A DNA stretch of 64,000 nt from Siphonodentalium dalli (lineage: Eukaryota; Mollusca; Scaphopoda; Gadilida; Siphonodentaliidae). The notes under the pieces are model-generated. The model saw only the letters and a program-made list of their open reading frames with translations, made no database searches and was not told the origin of the DNA. The stretch is from contig CP136062.1 in the NCBI GenBank assembly GCA_032622095.1, positions 139,954,351 to 140,018,350 of the forward strand. Direction: 5' to 3'. The translations under genes and the position numbers were made by a program. Shown piece after piece: positions 33,197 through 44,211 of this stretch; within the stretch, counting starts at the first letter, position 1; every line of letters begins with the position of its first letter.

Positions 33197-34928
33197 CCCT
33201 TTACCCAACAGAACGGCCCTGTGCCAATGCATTCTCTTATATATGCGAGTCGACCATAGGTCGCCTCGCATATATAAGAGAATGCATTGGCTTAACACAT
33301 TAAAAATTATAAAATTGTTAAAGAATGTAAGAAACGAGAGGCCGATCACGATCGGCAGATGTTAACCCATCCCTTGGCGATAAAAATTTAATATGATCGG
33401 ATAAATGAGAGTTTTGGTGTTGAATTATAGAGTATACTGTTATGTACTATTATAGACAAATGTACATAACACAAATTATTGGAATTTATGGGTCACTGGC
33501 ATTTATATAAGAGAATGCACTGGTACAGGATCTGTAATGCTAAACCGCCACAGCCAGCAAGTCCGTGGGTTAAATGTGTAGGTGTGCCCTGGACATGGAA
33601 TACTTGGGTTAAGAGAGTCCAATTTAAGTTTACAATAATAATGTGTCCTAGTATACAGATAAGCAACCTCACCACTGACCCATTAATATCAATTATATAG
33701 CACAGCTGTCAAAAAATCACAGGAATTGTTTATGTTGAACACTGACCTCTATTAAACCAATAACAATTATAATGATATCAGACCATCTGAAGATATAACT
33801 CTGCAGCACATATGTCCAAGTCTACTGTTAATATCATGTGATGTTTATTGTTGAATCTTTATTTTAAATTAGATACCACAGGCTTCTTTATCAGATTATT
33901 TGCACATTGGCATAAGAGACATCAGAAAATAATATAGCTTTATCAATAGCTAAGTAGTCCAAATGCAATTGGTGAATTGGATTTAATGTTGCTCCAAACA
34001 GATTTCCCAGTACATAACACAAGATTTTGGACCGATTTAATCAAATTTGGTGTGGTGATTCGGGGTACCCTTGGCAGAGTTATAATGGTTATAATTGTTT
34101 TTAATTATTTTAAAAAATTAAAGGGACACATTGGAAATCTTTTTATCAACTTGTATCATAATCATCAATATCTAAATGAAAACAAATGACAATGTCAATA
34201 ACATTTTTTTTATTATTATTATAAAAGTTAAAAATAATAAAAAATTTAAAATCGATTTTTTTCTTCGAAAAAGGGTCATAACTCCTTTAAAATAAATCGG
34301 ATCAAACCCATATTCGAACTAGATCTGTATTTTGGGCTGTGAAACTCTCATACCAAATTTGGTTCCAATCAGATACAAAATGTTTGAGTTATGGCAGAAT
34401 GTGTGAATTCTAAGTAGAAAAAGGGCCATAACTCTGTAACAAAAACTCGGATCAAACCCAAATTCGAACTCAATCTGTATTTTGGGCTGATATACCCATA
34501 TACAAAATTTGCTTCTGATTGGATAGAAAATGTTTGAGTTATCGCATTACACGTGAAGTGTCTACGGACGGACAGACGGACGGACAGACGGACGGACGGA
34601 CGGACGGACGAACGACGAGTGGTCAATCCGGACAACGACACTATGTTTACCATACATAGTATGGGTAAACATAAAAATGGTAAAAAGTGTTAAAAAAAGA
34701 TTTTTTTTAGGCCAATGCATTCTCTTATATATGCGAGGCGACCTATGGTCGACTCGCATATATAAGTGAATGCATTGGCACAGGGCATAACTGTAACTAT
34801 CACAATGTGGTCAAGGAGCCGGTTCCAATGATATCCATATTTGTATGGTTCTATTGAGACAGACCGAAGATATTTTAGGCTGTTGAAGCTTTATTTGGCC
34901 GGTTTTGGCCGGTTTGTTGGGTAAAGGG
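33197..34928. mobile_element. TTAA-flanked MITE, CCCTTTACCCAACA family, copy interrupted by a Helentron-like insertion
   Basis: TTAA flanks lie at 33193-33196 and 34929-34932; the ends are CCCTTTACCCAACA and its inverse. Without the insert (33335-34672) it would be about 392 bp, like the copies at 47693-48084 and 49042-49433. It contains two facing GCATTCTCTTATATATGCGA palindromes. Confidence 0.8.
33335..34672 (+). mobile_element. Helentron-like non-autonomous element, copy 3, nested
   Basis: The 5' end is CGAGAGGCCGATCACGATCG. Two AAAGGGTCATAACTCC-type core units (about 34270 and 34425) follow, then a GGACGGAC microsatellite (34565-34610) and the 3' hairpin GTTTACCATACATAGTATGG with GTAAAC. 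It splits an A-run of the host element: GTAAGAAA before it, AAAAATGG after it; uninterrupted copies read GTAAGAAAAAATGG. Confidence 0.65.
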
Positions 34929-34932
34929 TTAA

Positions 34933-37732
34933 GGTGTTTACTTAAATGTTGAGAGCCTTAAAGGGTGTATCTCTTCAATCCCTATATCATTGGTACAGGT
35001 TTGTACGGCTGAACTCACTTCTCTAAGACTTACCAATGTGCTAGGAATTAATCAGCTGTTCACAACTTCTCTCAAAGAAGTGAGGCTATCAATGCATTTA
35101 TTTTTCTGTATTACAACAAATACTAATAAGGAACACATTTTATTTCCTTCTAGGCGTATCTAGTCCTTATATGAGTATTTCATGTTGTTATTATTATCTA
35201 CATGTATTTTGATCCCCAAATGATGTCCTGCTAAATAATGTCAGTTTTAGGCAGGGCATGGGTACAATGATTTTAGGCAGCGCAACCAAGACATATATAT
35301 CAAATAGTTCACATTAGTTTATTATAATTTCTTTGAATTCCTGGTGGTTTATATTTTTGCTGGAGAGTCTGCTGTGGGTCAAAATTGTACACCATTAGAA
35401 AGTTTGTTAAGAGCATATTCTATATACCTGGGTTATTATGACATGCTTTTAAAATGAATACATAATTTGTTTGTAATCAATATCATGAATATACATACAT
35501 CTATATAAACCCTTTTTTTTATGAAAAATTTACTGCAACATTAGAATCCTGATCATGAATATACATACATGTATATAAACCCTTTTTTTTTAATGAAACA
35601 TTTACTGCAACATTAGAATCCTGATGGTATACTATACTGCTTGTGACCAAAAACTATGTCTAATCCAGTGGCCTAAATTTTTTTTAAAGACTATTGTGGC
35701 ATCAACTGCCAGTTGAACCGGCGGATATATATAAGGGCACTGCCATCTTAAAACACCAACTTATGGTGTAAATAATGCAGATTGGCTACTGATCAGAGCA
35801 GTTTTACTATGATCAGAGATCTATAAACACAATTATTTTTGTTTTTGTTTTTGCACTTATTATATTTTTTTCAGGGTCCATAAAATTAGTAGAGGGCAGA
35901 GTTCTTAACTGGAGACAGCGGCTTACTGGAAACATCACTATATTTTAGCCCTTACTTGAGATGATATCGGTGGTTGAGCTATTTATCCATTGATTAATAT
36001 AGGCAGGGCAGGGACCAGCCTGGAGGTTTCTAATTGGGAGACATGAGTGCCTCTGTAAAACTGTGATTTATGTTTATTTAATAACTTTCTACTAGCTAGC
36101 TATATATTATCAATTGTGAAATATCTAATCAGATGATGAGAGTGACAACTTACAATTGTATATTCAGCCATTTGTAATGGGTCTGATTGTTAAGGTTGGA
36201 TACAGGTGCAATACCAATACGATCTCAGAGATGTTGTGGTAAAATAAGAACACATTGTTTCTGATCTTATATTCATTACCCTAAATTTAAGATTATTGTA
36301 TTTCTAGAGTTACATTTATTGCAGTTTCAAAATCAAAATTCTGTTTACCAATATTTGTCCTTTCTTTGCAAATGATGACCACCAATTTGGCACCAAAATC
36401 TCATAACTGGAGCAATAATAATAATAATCATTAAATGAATGATGTCTGCCTATTTCTTCATGTTTACTCTTTTAACGTTTGTGATTTGCTTAGAAATGAC
36501 TAGTTTTAGTGTGTTTTATTGAAGGGTATTACGCTAAATGTGCTCCAACAGCCACAATGACATACCCCTCCATAATACACACTCAAACTACATTCATTTC
36601 TTATATTTAGACGCTTTTTCCTTATTAATTACTATAAACTCAGCTCAATTCTGTTTTCTGAAATCTGTCTGCAGTTTGGTCATTACACCATGCTGCACTA
36701 AGTTAGCCCAATATCCTACCTGTGAATTATCGATTGATTAGCTTATGGCCGCGTTTAGTCGTCCAGGTTGGCTCGTGTTGTGGTGTGTATTATTTATGAA
36801 ATGTATGATCTAATCGGCAGATGACCAATTACCAAACAGGATTTAGTGTAACACTCACAGGCTATGTAAATATTATGTTATGAACATTTTCACCCTCACA
36901 CAAATCACAAATGCTTCAATAGGCTTTAAGGTCAGTGCCTGACATACATTGTCTGCATAAAGAGACCTCTGAAAAATATGAAAATATGCAATCTTCAATT
37001 CTGTATAGAAAATATTGCAATTGCTTAGCCGAAAACTTGGGCTGACATTGAAGCTGCCTCATATAGCTTTGTCTGAGTCTTCCTTTTTGATTGAATGTTA
37101 ATAAAATAAATGTGGACATTGAAAAAATAACATTCAAATGACCACTGGTGTCTAAATATCAGAATATTGTTTGTTTCGTGCAACAGTCAATGAATGCATG
37201 AATTAAGTCCGACATATATCAATCATACTACTTGAAATTTCTCGCCAAAAAATTAGGAATTTTAATTGTCTGACTGGTAACTTCATTTATTTCAAACCCA
37301 CATACAACATATGACTTAAAATGCCTTGTCCATATCCAGATAAGATGTAGTATTTTCAATTTCATATAATACTAGCAATAACAATTTAAACAAACTTCAA
37401 AACAAAATGATATAATATCTTTAAAAATGTTCATTGTGTTCTTTTATAATGATGTATCAAGAATAATAATAATGAATGTTATTTATTGATAACCTTGATT
37501 GATATGAAGATAATATTTTGTTGTTTATATGCTATTAATGGACAGGCTTAGATTCTATAACTGCTAACTTCAAACTTGAGTTGCTATATAAATATGCAAG
37601 AAGCACTTCATGATATAGCACTCAACATTTGCCAATAAGTCCAATGACCAGACGACCTTGTTTGCACTAGTCTAGCCTGCATGTTTTGTCTCACTATATG
37701 CCTGTTGGAATGCCTAACTAAATAACTAAGTA
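34933..37732. repeat. Intergenic DNA with one 80-bp direct duplication
   Basis: CATGAATATACATACAT, TATATAAACCCTTTTTTTT and TTTACTGCAACATTAGAATC occur twice in tandem at about 35485-35625. No gene was recognised elsewhere in this stretch on either strand. Confidence 0.5.
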
Positions 37733-38187
37733 CACAAGCCTGAGTTTAGTGTGCCTGTCATTTGCAGAATGAGGTCCTCAGAGGGTGAATTTAGTGACGC
37801 TATCCTGCATAGCGGGCTACAATCACTAAATTCACCCTCTGGGGACCTCATTCTGCATAGGCCTCATCTTCTCTGGAAAGTTTCTTTATTATAAAATTTC
37901 TATAGAAACTTCACATAGTAACAATTTTTTTTAGTTTAGTTTCACTATATCCCGAAATTGGCAGACACATTGCATAATCGATGTTCCCAATGGGTGTAGT
38001 TCACAGTATTCACCATTTGGGAACTTCAATCTGAGTCTATGTCTCCCATAGCAGATGAGGCCATGCAGAATAAGGTCCCCAGAGGGTGAATTTGGGGATT
38101 CTAGCCTGTTATGTGGGATAGCATCACTAAATTCATCCTCGGGGGACCTCATTCTGAAAATGACAGGCACACTAAACTCAGACTTGT
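37733..38187. mobile_element. Double-palindrome element, GCAGAATGAGGTCC family, copy 1
   Basis: The outer arms read ACAAGCCTGAGTTTAG-TGTGCCTGTCATTTGCAG and its near-inverse. Inside, two separate palindromes (37764-37857 and 38065-38155) each carry GAATGAGGTCCCCAGAGGGT-GAATTTAGTGAT and its inverse. They are separated by about 200 bp of unrelated text. Confidence 0.65.
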
Positions 38188-38668
38188 AAGCAGGGGTGCC
38201 GGAAGAGGGGGGGGGAGAGGGGGCAGGACTTACCCTTTTTCTGGAGACAGAAAATGCTTTTTGTGTGTTTAATCTCGTGTTTTTATAGCAAAATGTGACT
38301 TTTTTGGTCCAAATACCACCAATTTCACAAGGAATATTAATTTTTGTCAATTTTATCACAAAACCGCCATAAAAACTGACAAATACCATTAAAATAGGGA
38401 TTTTTGCCACAATGAATTTATGGTTATTTTCCCCGAGTTTGCGGAGAAAATGCCCTTTTTTGCGGAAAAGTGCCCTTTTTGTAGGCTCTGCCCCCCTGCC
38501 CTTGGATGCTTCCGGCGCCCCTGCTTGTAAGTACATCATGTTTATCAAGGTTCACATAATCAAAGCAATGCAATGAGTGAAATGGATGAGTGCTTATTCT
38601 GAGGACATTATTTTATGTTATAAACTTAAAGATGTACACATAAACTGACCACACCAAGTGTTGAAGTT
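38188..38668. other. Intergenic DNA
   Basis: Nothing recognised except a G-run at about 38207-38222. The antisense open frame here is made largely of repeat text and is not called. Confidence 0.4.
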
Positions 38669-38820
38669 TACAGTAATGCCTTAAATAATCGACTCCTTAA
38701 CCACAGCAGGAGAGCTTTCCGATGAATGGCAATAAGCCATATTTCCGACTAAATCCTGAAAAATTACCCATAATTCTGCTGTGGTTAAGAAGTCGATTTT
38801 TTATGTAGGGCATTACTGTA
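38669..38820. mobile_element. TA-flanked palindromic MITE, CAGTAATGCCC family, copy 4
   Basis: It has TACAGTAATGCCTTAAATAA at the left and GGGCATTACTGTA at the right. One arm is shortened by a deletion between ACCACAGCAG and GAGAGCTTTCCGATG. Confidence 0.75.
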
Positions 38821-39769
38821 TGATTACATGTATATGGATTGGGTTATCAGTGATAACTTATCACAGTGCTATATATTTTAAGTTATCTTATGGTCTCTTA
38901 ATGATCTAAACAAGTTTCAACCCAATTGGAATGTCTGGCAATCCATGAACATCTGACCGTTAGTAACAAATAGCCACCCAAGTTTGAAGTTTGCCATTCT
39001 ATAATTTAAACTTGTCTAATAGGTCTGTATTGCATTACTAGTAACCCTTTTTTTAAACTAAATATTCATTGACAAGTACATGTAGTTCCATTAGGAAATG
39101 GGGGTCCTCGGTGGAAATGTTCAGATAATGATTTCAGGTTGTTAGTTAAACTTATTTTCTGAACATTTCTGCTTTAACCTTTTCTGTACTAAATGGATTC
39201 TCCCATTCAGTTATAAAAGTATAGATTGGAATGGCCTATTATTCATTTGGAGTGATTTTCAGGTAACAAAAGCAGACAACAGACCAATGTAAATCTAATA
39301 TAAGTGCAGAAGAATTCATATTCTTTGGTGGGAAATCAGATAATATTATCTGAATTAGGTAACTACTTGTCAATGAGTATTTAGTAAAGAAATTGTTAAT
39401 ATATTATGTCCTAAAGAATCAAAATCCATGTTTACATCATTGGTGATGCCCTTTAGTTTGTAACATTGATGTCTTTAACAAAATGTGCCTGGATGATATA
39501 CCGGTTAATGAAATTGTATATGTCAGAGCACCTGTGATATATGAATGACATAACTTATTATTGATAATAAGTTTATAAGAAACCTGTACAAATACATTTA
39601 CTGTTGAAGTTTTCTTAATATTTATGTGAATATTCAATAAATTCTATCTATGTCGAAAAATGTTAGTTCCTATTCACTGAATCAATACTTGATATTTGAA
39701 TTTTTATATGGCCAATTATAAAATGGGTCATACATTTGTATGATGTTTTTATCTGTCTCTCCATTAATT
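38821..39769. repeat. Degraded TTAA-family copy in intergenic DNA
   Basis: At 39175-39395, TAACCTTTTCTGTACTAAATGG, CAGTTATAAAAGTATAGATT-GGAATGG and GAGTATTTAGTAAAGAAA match the family at 32727-33077, and GGAAATGTTCAGATAATGA lies at about 39115. No gene was seen. Confidence 0.45.
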
Positions 39770-41215
39770 TTTAGCTGACTTTGACAAAGTCTATTTTGAG
39801 CTATTGCCATGGGTTGGCATCCTTCATCTATGTGTGTGTGGCATCCGTCCCTGCGTCTGTCAACAATTTCCTTTAGCACATCCTACAGGCCACATCCCTC
39901 ATCCAATCGTTACCAAAATTCATATGGATGTTCAGGGTGACCTCTACATGGGAGCCATAAATTTGTTTCCAAAATTTGTAAATAAAAACATGACCGCCGG
40001 AAGCCATCTTGGATTTCAAATTTGAATCCATTGGTACAGACTGCAGCCCGCATTTACTGGAGAAATGTTTTGAAAATTTACAGGCATGTTTAGAATCATC
40101 TCTAATTAGATAGGAGCTATCAAATTTTAATGATTTTTTTATGAAAAACATGGCCACTGGCAGCCATCTTGGATTTTACTCTTTGCATGACTAAATAATT
40201 TGGCACACCCTACAGACTACATCCCTAATCTGATTATCACCAAACTTCATATGGATCTTCGGGTGACCACTAGAAGGGAGACTTAAAAATTGTCAAAATT
40301 TTGTTTAAAAACATGGCCGCCAATAGCCATCTTCGATTTCCAATTTGAATCCATTGACACATCCTGCAGCCCGCATTTATTGGAAAAATGTTTTGAAAAT
40401 TTACAGGCATGTTTAGAATCATCTCTAAATAGGAGCTATCAAATTTTAATGATTTTCAATGAAAAACATGGCCACCGCCAGCCATCTTGGATTTTACTCT
40501 TTGCATGACTAAATCATTTGGCAAACCCTACAGACTACATCCCTAACCAGATTATCACCAAACTTCATATGGATCTTCGGGTGACCACTAAAATGGAGCC
40601 TTAAAAATTGTCAATTTTTGTTTTTAAATGTGGCCGCTAGTAGCCATCTTGGATTACAAATTTGAATCCATCGGCAACCCGCATTTATCAGAGAAATGTT
40701 TTGAAACTTTACAGGCATGTTTAGGATCACCTCTAGATGGGAGCTATCAAATTTGATGATTTTAGATGAAAAACATGGCCACCAGCAGTCATCATGAATT
40801 TTATTACTCTTTGCAAGACTAAATACTTTGGCACACCATACCGACAACATGCCTCACCCATTCGTCACCAAACTTTCATATTGATCTTCGAGGTGACCAC
40901 TAGATGGGAGCCATTAATTTTTCCAAATTTTGTTGGAATCTTGAATTTTACTCCTTGCATGACTAAATCCAACAGGCCACATCCCTCATCTGATGATCAC
41001 TATATTTCACATGGATCTTCGGGGTGACCTCAAAATGGGAGCCATTATTTTTTTTCAGAAATTCATTAAAATATGGCCTGCAGCAGCCATCTCGGATTTT
41101 ACTCATTGCATGACTAAATCCTGCGGCACATCCTACATGCCACATCCCTTATCCAATCATCCCCAAACTTTAAATAGATCTTCGGGGGTGACCTCTAGAT
41201 AGTAGATATCTAATA
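39770..41215 (+). repeat. Tandem-core element, CCATCTTGG family, copy 4 (largest)
   Basis: The left end TTTTTAGCTGACTTTGACAA-AGTC is followed by GAGCTATTGCCATGGGTTGG, then about eight units of roughly 165-230 bp. Units share CATCCCTAATCTGATTATCA, CTTCATATGGATCTTCGGG, AAAAACATGGCC and GCCATCTTGGATTTTACTC. Units around 40020-40250 and 40340-40560 are very similar, indicating local amplification. Confidence 0.75.
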
Positions 41216-42109
41216 CATGTATTTGATAATATATAGAAAAATAAGTAATTTTGTCGAAGATGTGTTCTGTAAATGTTCAGGTTAACTTACAATCAGAGTT
41301 AATAATTTGATATAAATTTAATTTATGGCTCAAGCCATAAATTAAATTATGAATTTCCGTGTACAAGCTGTAATCAAATTAATTGACGGAAAGTGGATTG
41401 GGCAATGTGTGTGGATAGGGCAATGTATGGCACACATGATCGTGTAAAAAAGTATGTTGATTGGGGCCGAAAACTCAAGCCACTCACTGACTGGTGACTA
41501 TACAATAACTTAAATAATATGGGACTAGATTGTAAATAAATATTACATTTATTTGATACATTTGCTTGAAAACGGTACAAAAATAACTCAACAACGATAG
41601 TTCTATTTTTGTATTCCGGCTAATCTGCCATCCATAACATTACTTCATACTCAACAGACCTTCAAATAATGGAAATCTGGTTACCTTATTCTATGAAGCA
41701 TAGACTATAGAAACCAACAACAACATTTGAGTACATTTAAAGTGGTTCGCTTGGTTTAAATTTATATATTTCTTAATTTATATTTTTACTCATTTTAATA
41801 TATTATGGACTTGTTCGGGTGCAAGAAATTGATAAGTTAGTACTCACGTGCTATGCCAACCTGGATACCGAAAATTGCAAAGAAATCGACCTTACCACTC
41901 CATAGAAAACTTCGTCTGATTTACTCTAAATTATTAATATTTACATCTTGATTCGGGACACAACTATCGGCGACAAACTAGCACAAATTATTTTGCCATC
42001 GAGATAATATTAATATATAAGAATGATGGTGTGTGTGTCAATTTGGATTAATATTCGTAAAAAGAACTATTTTGAGCAAGATTATTCTCAATTTCTATTT
42101 TATCACACT
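41216..42109. other. Intergenic DNA
   Basis: A short palindrome (ATAAATTTAATTTATGGCTC-AAGCCATAAATTAAATTATG) sits at about 41311-41350. Nothing else was recognised. Confidence 0.4.
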
Positions 42110-43068
42110 ACCGGAGTGGTTCACACCACTTTAATGACATGCCCCTGTGTGGGAGGGCCATAAATTTTTTCCCATATTCGTTAAAAACCATGGCCTCCAG
42201 TGGCCATCTTAGTTTTCACATTTGAAATATTATCGGCACATCATGCAGCCCACATTTATTGGAGAAATCTGTTGAAAATTTACAGGCATGTTCAGGATCA
42301 CTTATAGATGGAGGCTATAAAATTTGAACGATTGTCGATGAAAAACCATCTTGGATTTTACTCTTTGCATGACTACATACTTCTGCAGCCAGCATTTTTT
42401 TCATCCAATTGATCTCAAACTTCATATGGCTCTTCATGTTGACCTCTGCTATTGCCTAAACATTTAAACTTTCCCGCATTCCTTATCGCCCAATTTACTG
42501 TAATGTATGACATTATTTCCTCTCCAAGTTGAGCTACAGTATCATTGACAATTCCATTCTTTTTCAGATGATCACAAATAGAATGAAATTTGGTATGTGA
42601 GTTCAATACCATAAATATAAGTCAAGTTCAATTTTAAGTTTTGTCCATTTTTACCAGAGTTACAGATCTTTTTTTACTTAGAAATTTGGGTGTGATTGGT
42701 TTATGGATGATAATTTTGGTTAATGTTGACTAAATCGAAAGAAATTTGGTATGCAGTTTGCAACCATAAAATAAAGATCATGTTCGATTTTTGGGTTCTG
42801 TCTGCCAATTTTTATAAAGTTATAAAGGGCCTTATTCAACTTTTGAGGTCTGATTTTTTTGTTTCTGGATGATACAAGTAACTACAGTTGGGGATTCTTG
42901 CTACCAAACTTGATATGTGGCTGAAATTGGCTCAAAATACAAGCTGAATCGCGGATTTGTCCAATGATTTTCACCTACGCTATGAGTTCCCAATTGTTTA
43001 AGTATGATGCCTTTTGAAATTTAATTTGAAACAAGTGAACGGGGGTATTATGCCATGGCAGGCAATGC
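42110..43068 (+). repeat. CCATCTTGG-type units followed by pearl-like core units
   Basis: At 42110-42480, CATGGCCTCCAGTGGCCATC and TTGGATTTTACTCTTTGCAT belong to the first family. At 42540-42960, three units share GATGATAATTTTGG, AAATTTGGTATGTG, AAGTTCAATTTT and CCAGAGTTACAG with the family at 52218-53470. Confidence 0.6.
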
Positions 43069-43342
43069 TATTGTTCACAAACAAGCCTTGAAATAGGGTG
43101 TCTGTCATTTGCAGAATGAGGTCCCCAGAGGGTGAATTTAGTGATGCTACCCCGCATAGCGGGCTAGCATCACCAAATTCACCCTCTGGGAACCTCATTC
43201 TGCTGAGGTGTAAGCAGAATGAGGTCCCCAAAGGGTGAATTTGGTGATGCTAGCCCGCTATACGGGGTAGCATCACTAAATTCACCCTCTGGGGACCTCA
43301 TTCTGCAAATGACAGACACCCTATTTCAAGGCTTGTTCACAA
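43069..43342. mobile_element. Double-palindrome element, GCAGAATGAGGTCC family, copy 2
   Basis: The outer arms TTCACAAACAAGCCTTGAAA-TAGGGTGTCTGTCATTTGCAG are mirrored at the right. Two complete GAATGAGGTCC palindromes (43111-43202 and 43212-43306) lie side by side, joined by about 10 bp. The whole 270 bp could fold into a four-armed structure. Confidence 0.7.
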
Positions 43343-43404
43343 ATTCTATTACTTCACTAGATCATATTTTATCTTGGAAAGTTTTGGAAAATCTTTTGGT
43401 TTAA

Positions 43405-43641
43405 CCCTTTCATGACTGGAGCTGTCTGAAATTTTGCAAAAACCCTGTGCCAGTGCATTCTCTTATATATGCGAGTCTCCCATATGGAGAATACATTCGC
43501 CTGACAATATTTACCTTGACCTTGTAAGCCAGTGCATTCTCTTATATATGTGAGGCTCCCTATGGGAGACTCGCATATGGAAGAGAATGCACTGGCACAA
43601 TATCTTTAATGCTGCACCAGCACAGCTCCCGTCATGAAAGG
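43405..43641. mobile_element. TTAA-flanked MITE, CCCTTTCATGACTGG family
   Basis: TTAA lies at 43401-43404 and 43642-43645. The ends are CCCTTTCATGACTGGAGCTG and the inverse of CAGCTCCCGTCATGAAAGG. Two palindromic modules with CAGTGCATTCTCTTATATAT-GCGAG lie inside. Confidence 0.75.
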
Positions 43642-43727
43642 TTAATTACTGTCCTTATATTATTGCCTGAATCGCTTTCTGAGCTGATCACTGTGTCATA
43701 CTGATGATACATTTCCGTACTGTTAAC

Positions 43728-43944
43728 TACAGTAATGCCCTAAATAATAGACTCCTTAACCACAGCAGAATTGTGGGTAACTTTTCAGGATTTAGTCGGA
43801 AATATGGCTTGTTGCCATTCATCGGAAAGCTGTCACCGAGAGCTTTCCGATGAATGGCAACAAGCCATATTTCCGACTAAATCCTGAAAAGTTACCCATC
43901 GTTCTGCTGTGGTTAAGGTGTTGATTATTTAGGGCTTTACTGTA
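43728..43944. mobile_element. TA-flanked palindromic MITE, CAGTAATGCCC family, copy 5, overlaps the P450 stop codon
   Basis: A full-length copy with near-perfect arms around AGCTTTCCGATGAATGG. The right end GGGCTTTACTGTA (43932-43944) lies inside the last P450 exon. Read on the minus strand it provides ACA GTA AAG CCC TAA. Confidence 0.85.
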
Positions 43945-44211
43945 CATTTGTGGAGGTAATGAGAATGTTCCTTCATTGTTGGGTTTTCACCATTGTTTGT
44001 AAGTCTTTTATGATCTGCACGGTTATCCACTTTTACTTGAAATGGTTTGGGATGCAAAACTAGTCCCATTTCAAATGTTCTGGGATCATCATCCTGTGGC
44101 AAAGATTTGAAGACGAACTTCTGTATGAGTCGTGATGCAAACAAAAATAGTCTCATTCGTCCTAATGATTCTCCTAGACATACACGCCTTCCAGCTCCAA
44201 ATGGCATCAAC
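43929..44211 (-). CDS. P450 coding exon 6 (haem-binding, terminal)
   Basis: The acceptor is ATATCTTCTGAAG. It opens with one base completing Arg441 and reads LMPFGAGRRVCLGESLGRM, the haem-thiolate loop, then the L-helix and the final strands (FEMGLVLHPKPFQVKV). A hydrophilic tail of about 37 residues follows. The final CTVKP and TAA lie in a MITE terminal repeat. Confidence 0.93.

Noticed and set aside
37931-38548. 205-codon minus-strand frame
   Set aside because: It runs through the double-palindrome element and low-complexity text; no domain recognised.
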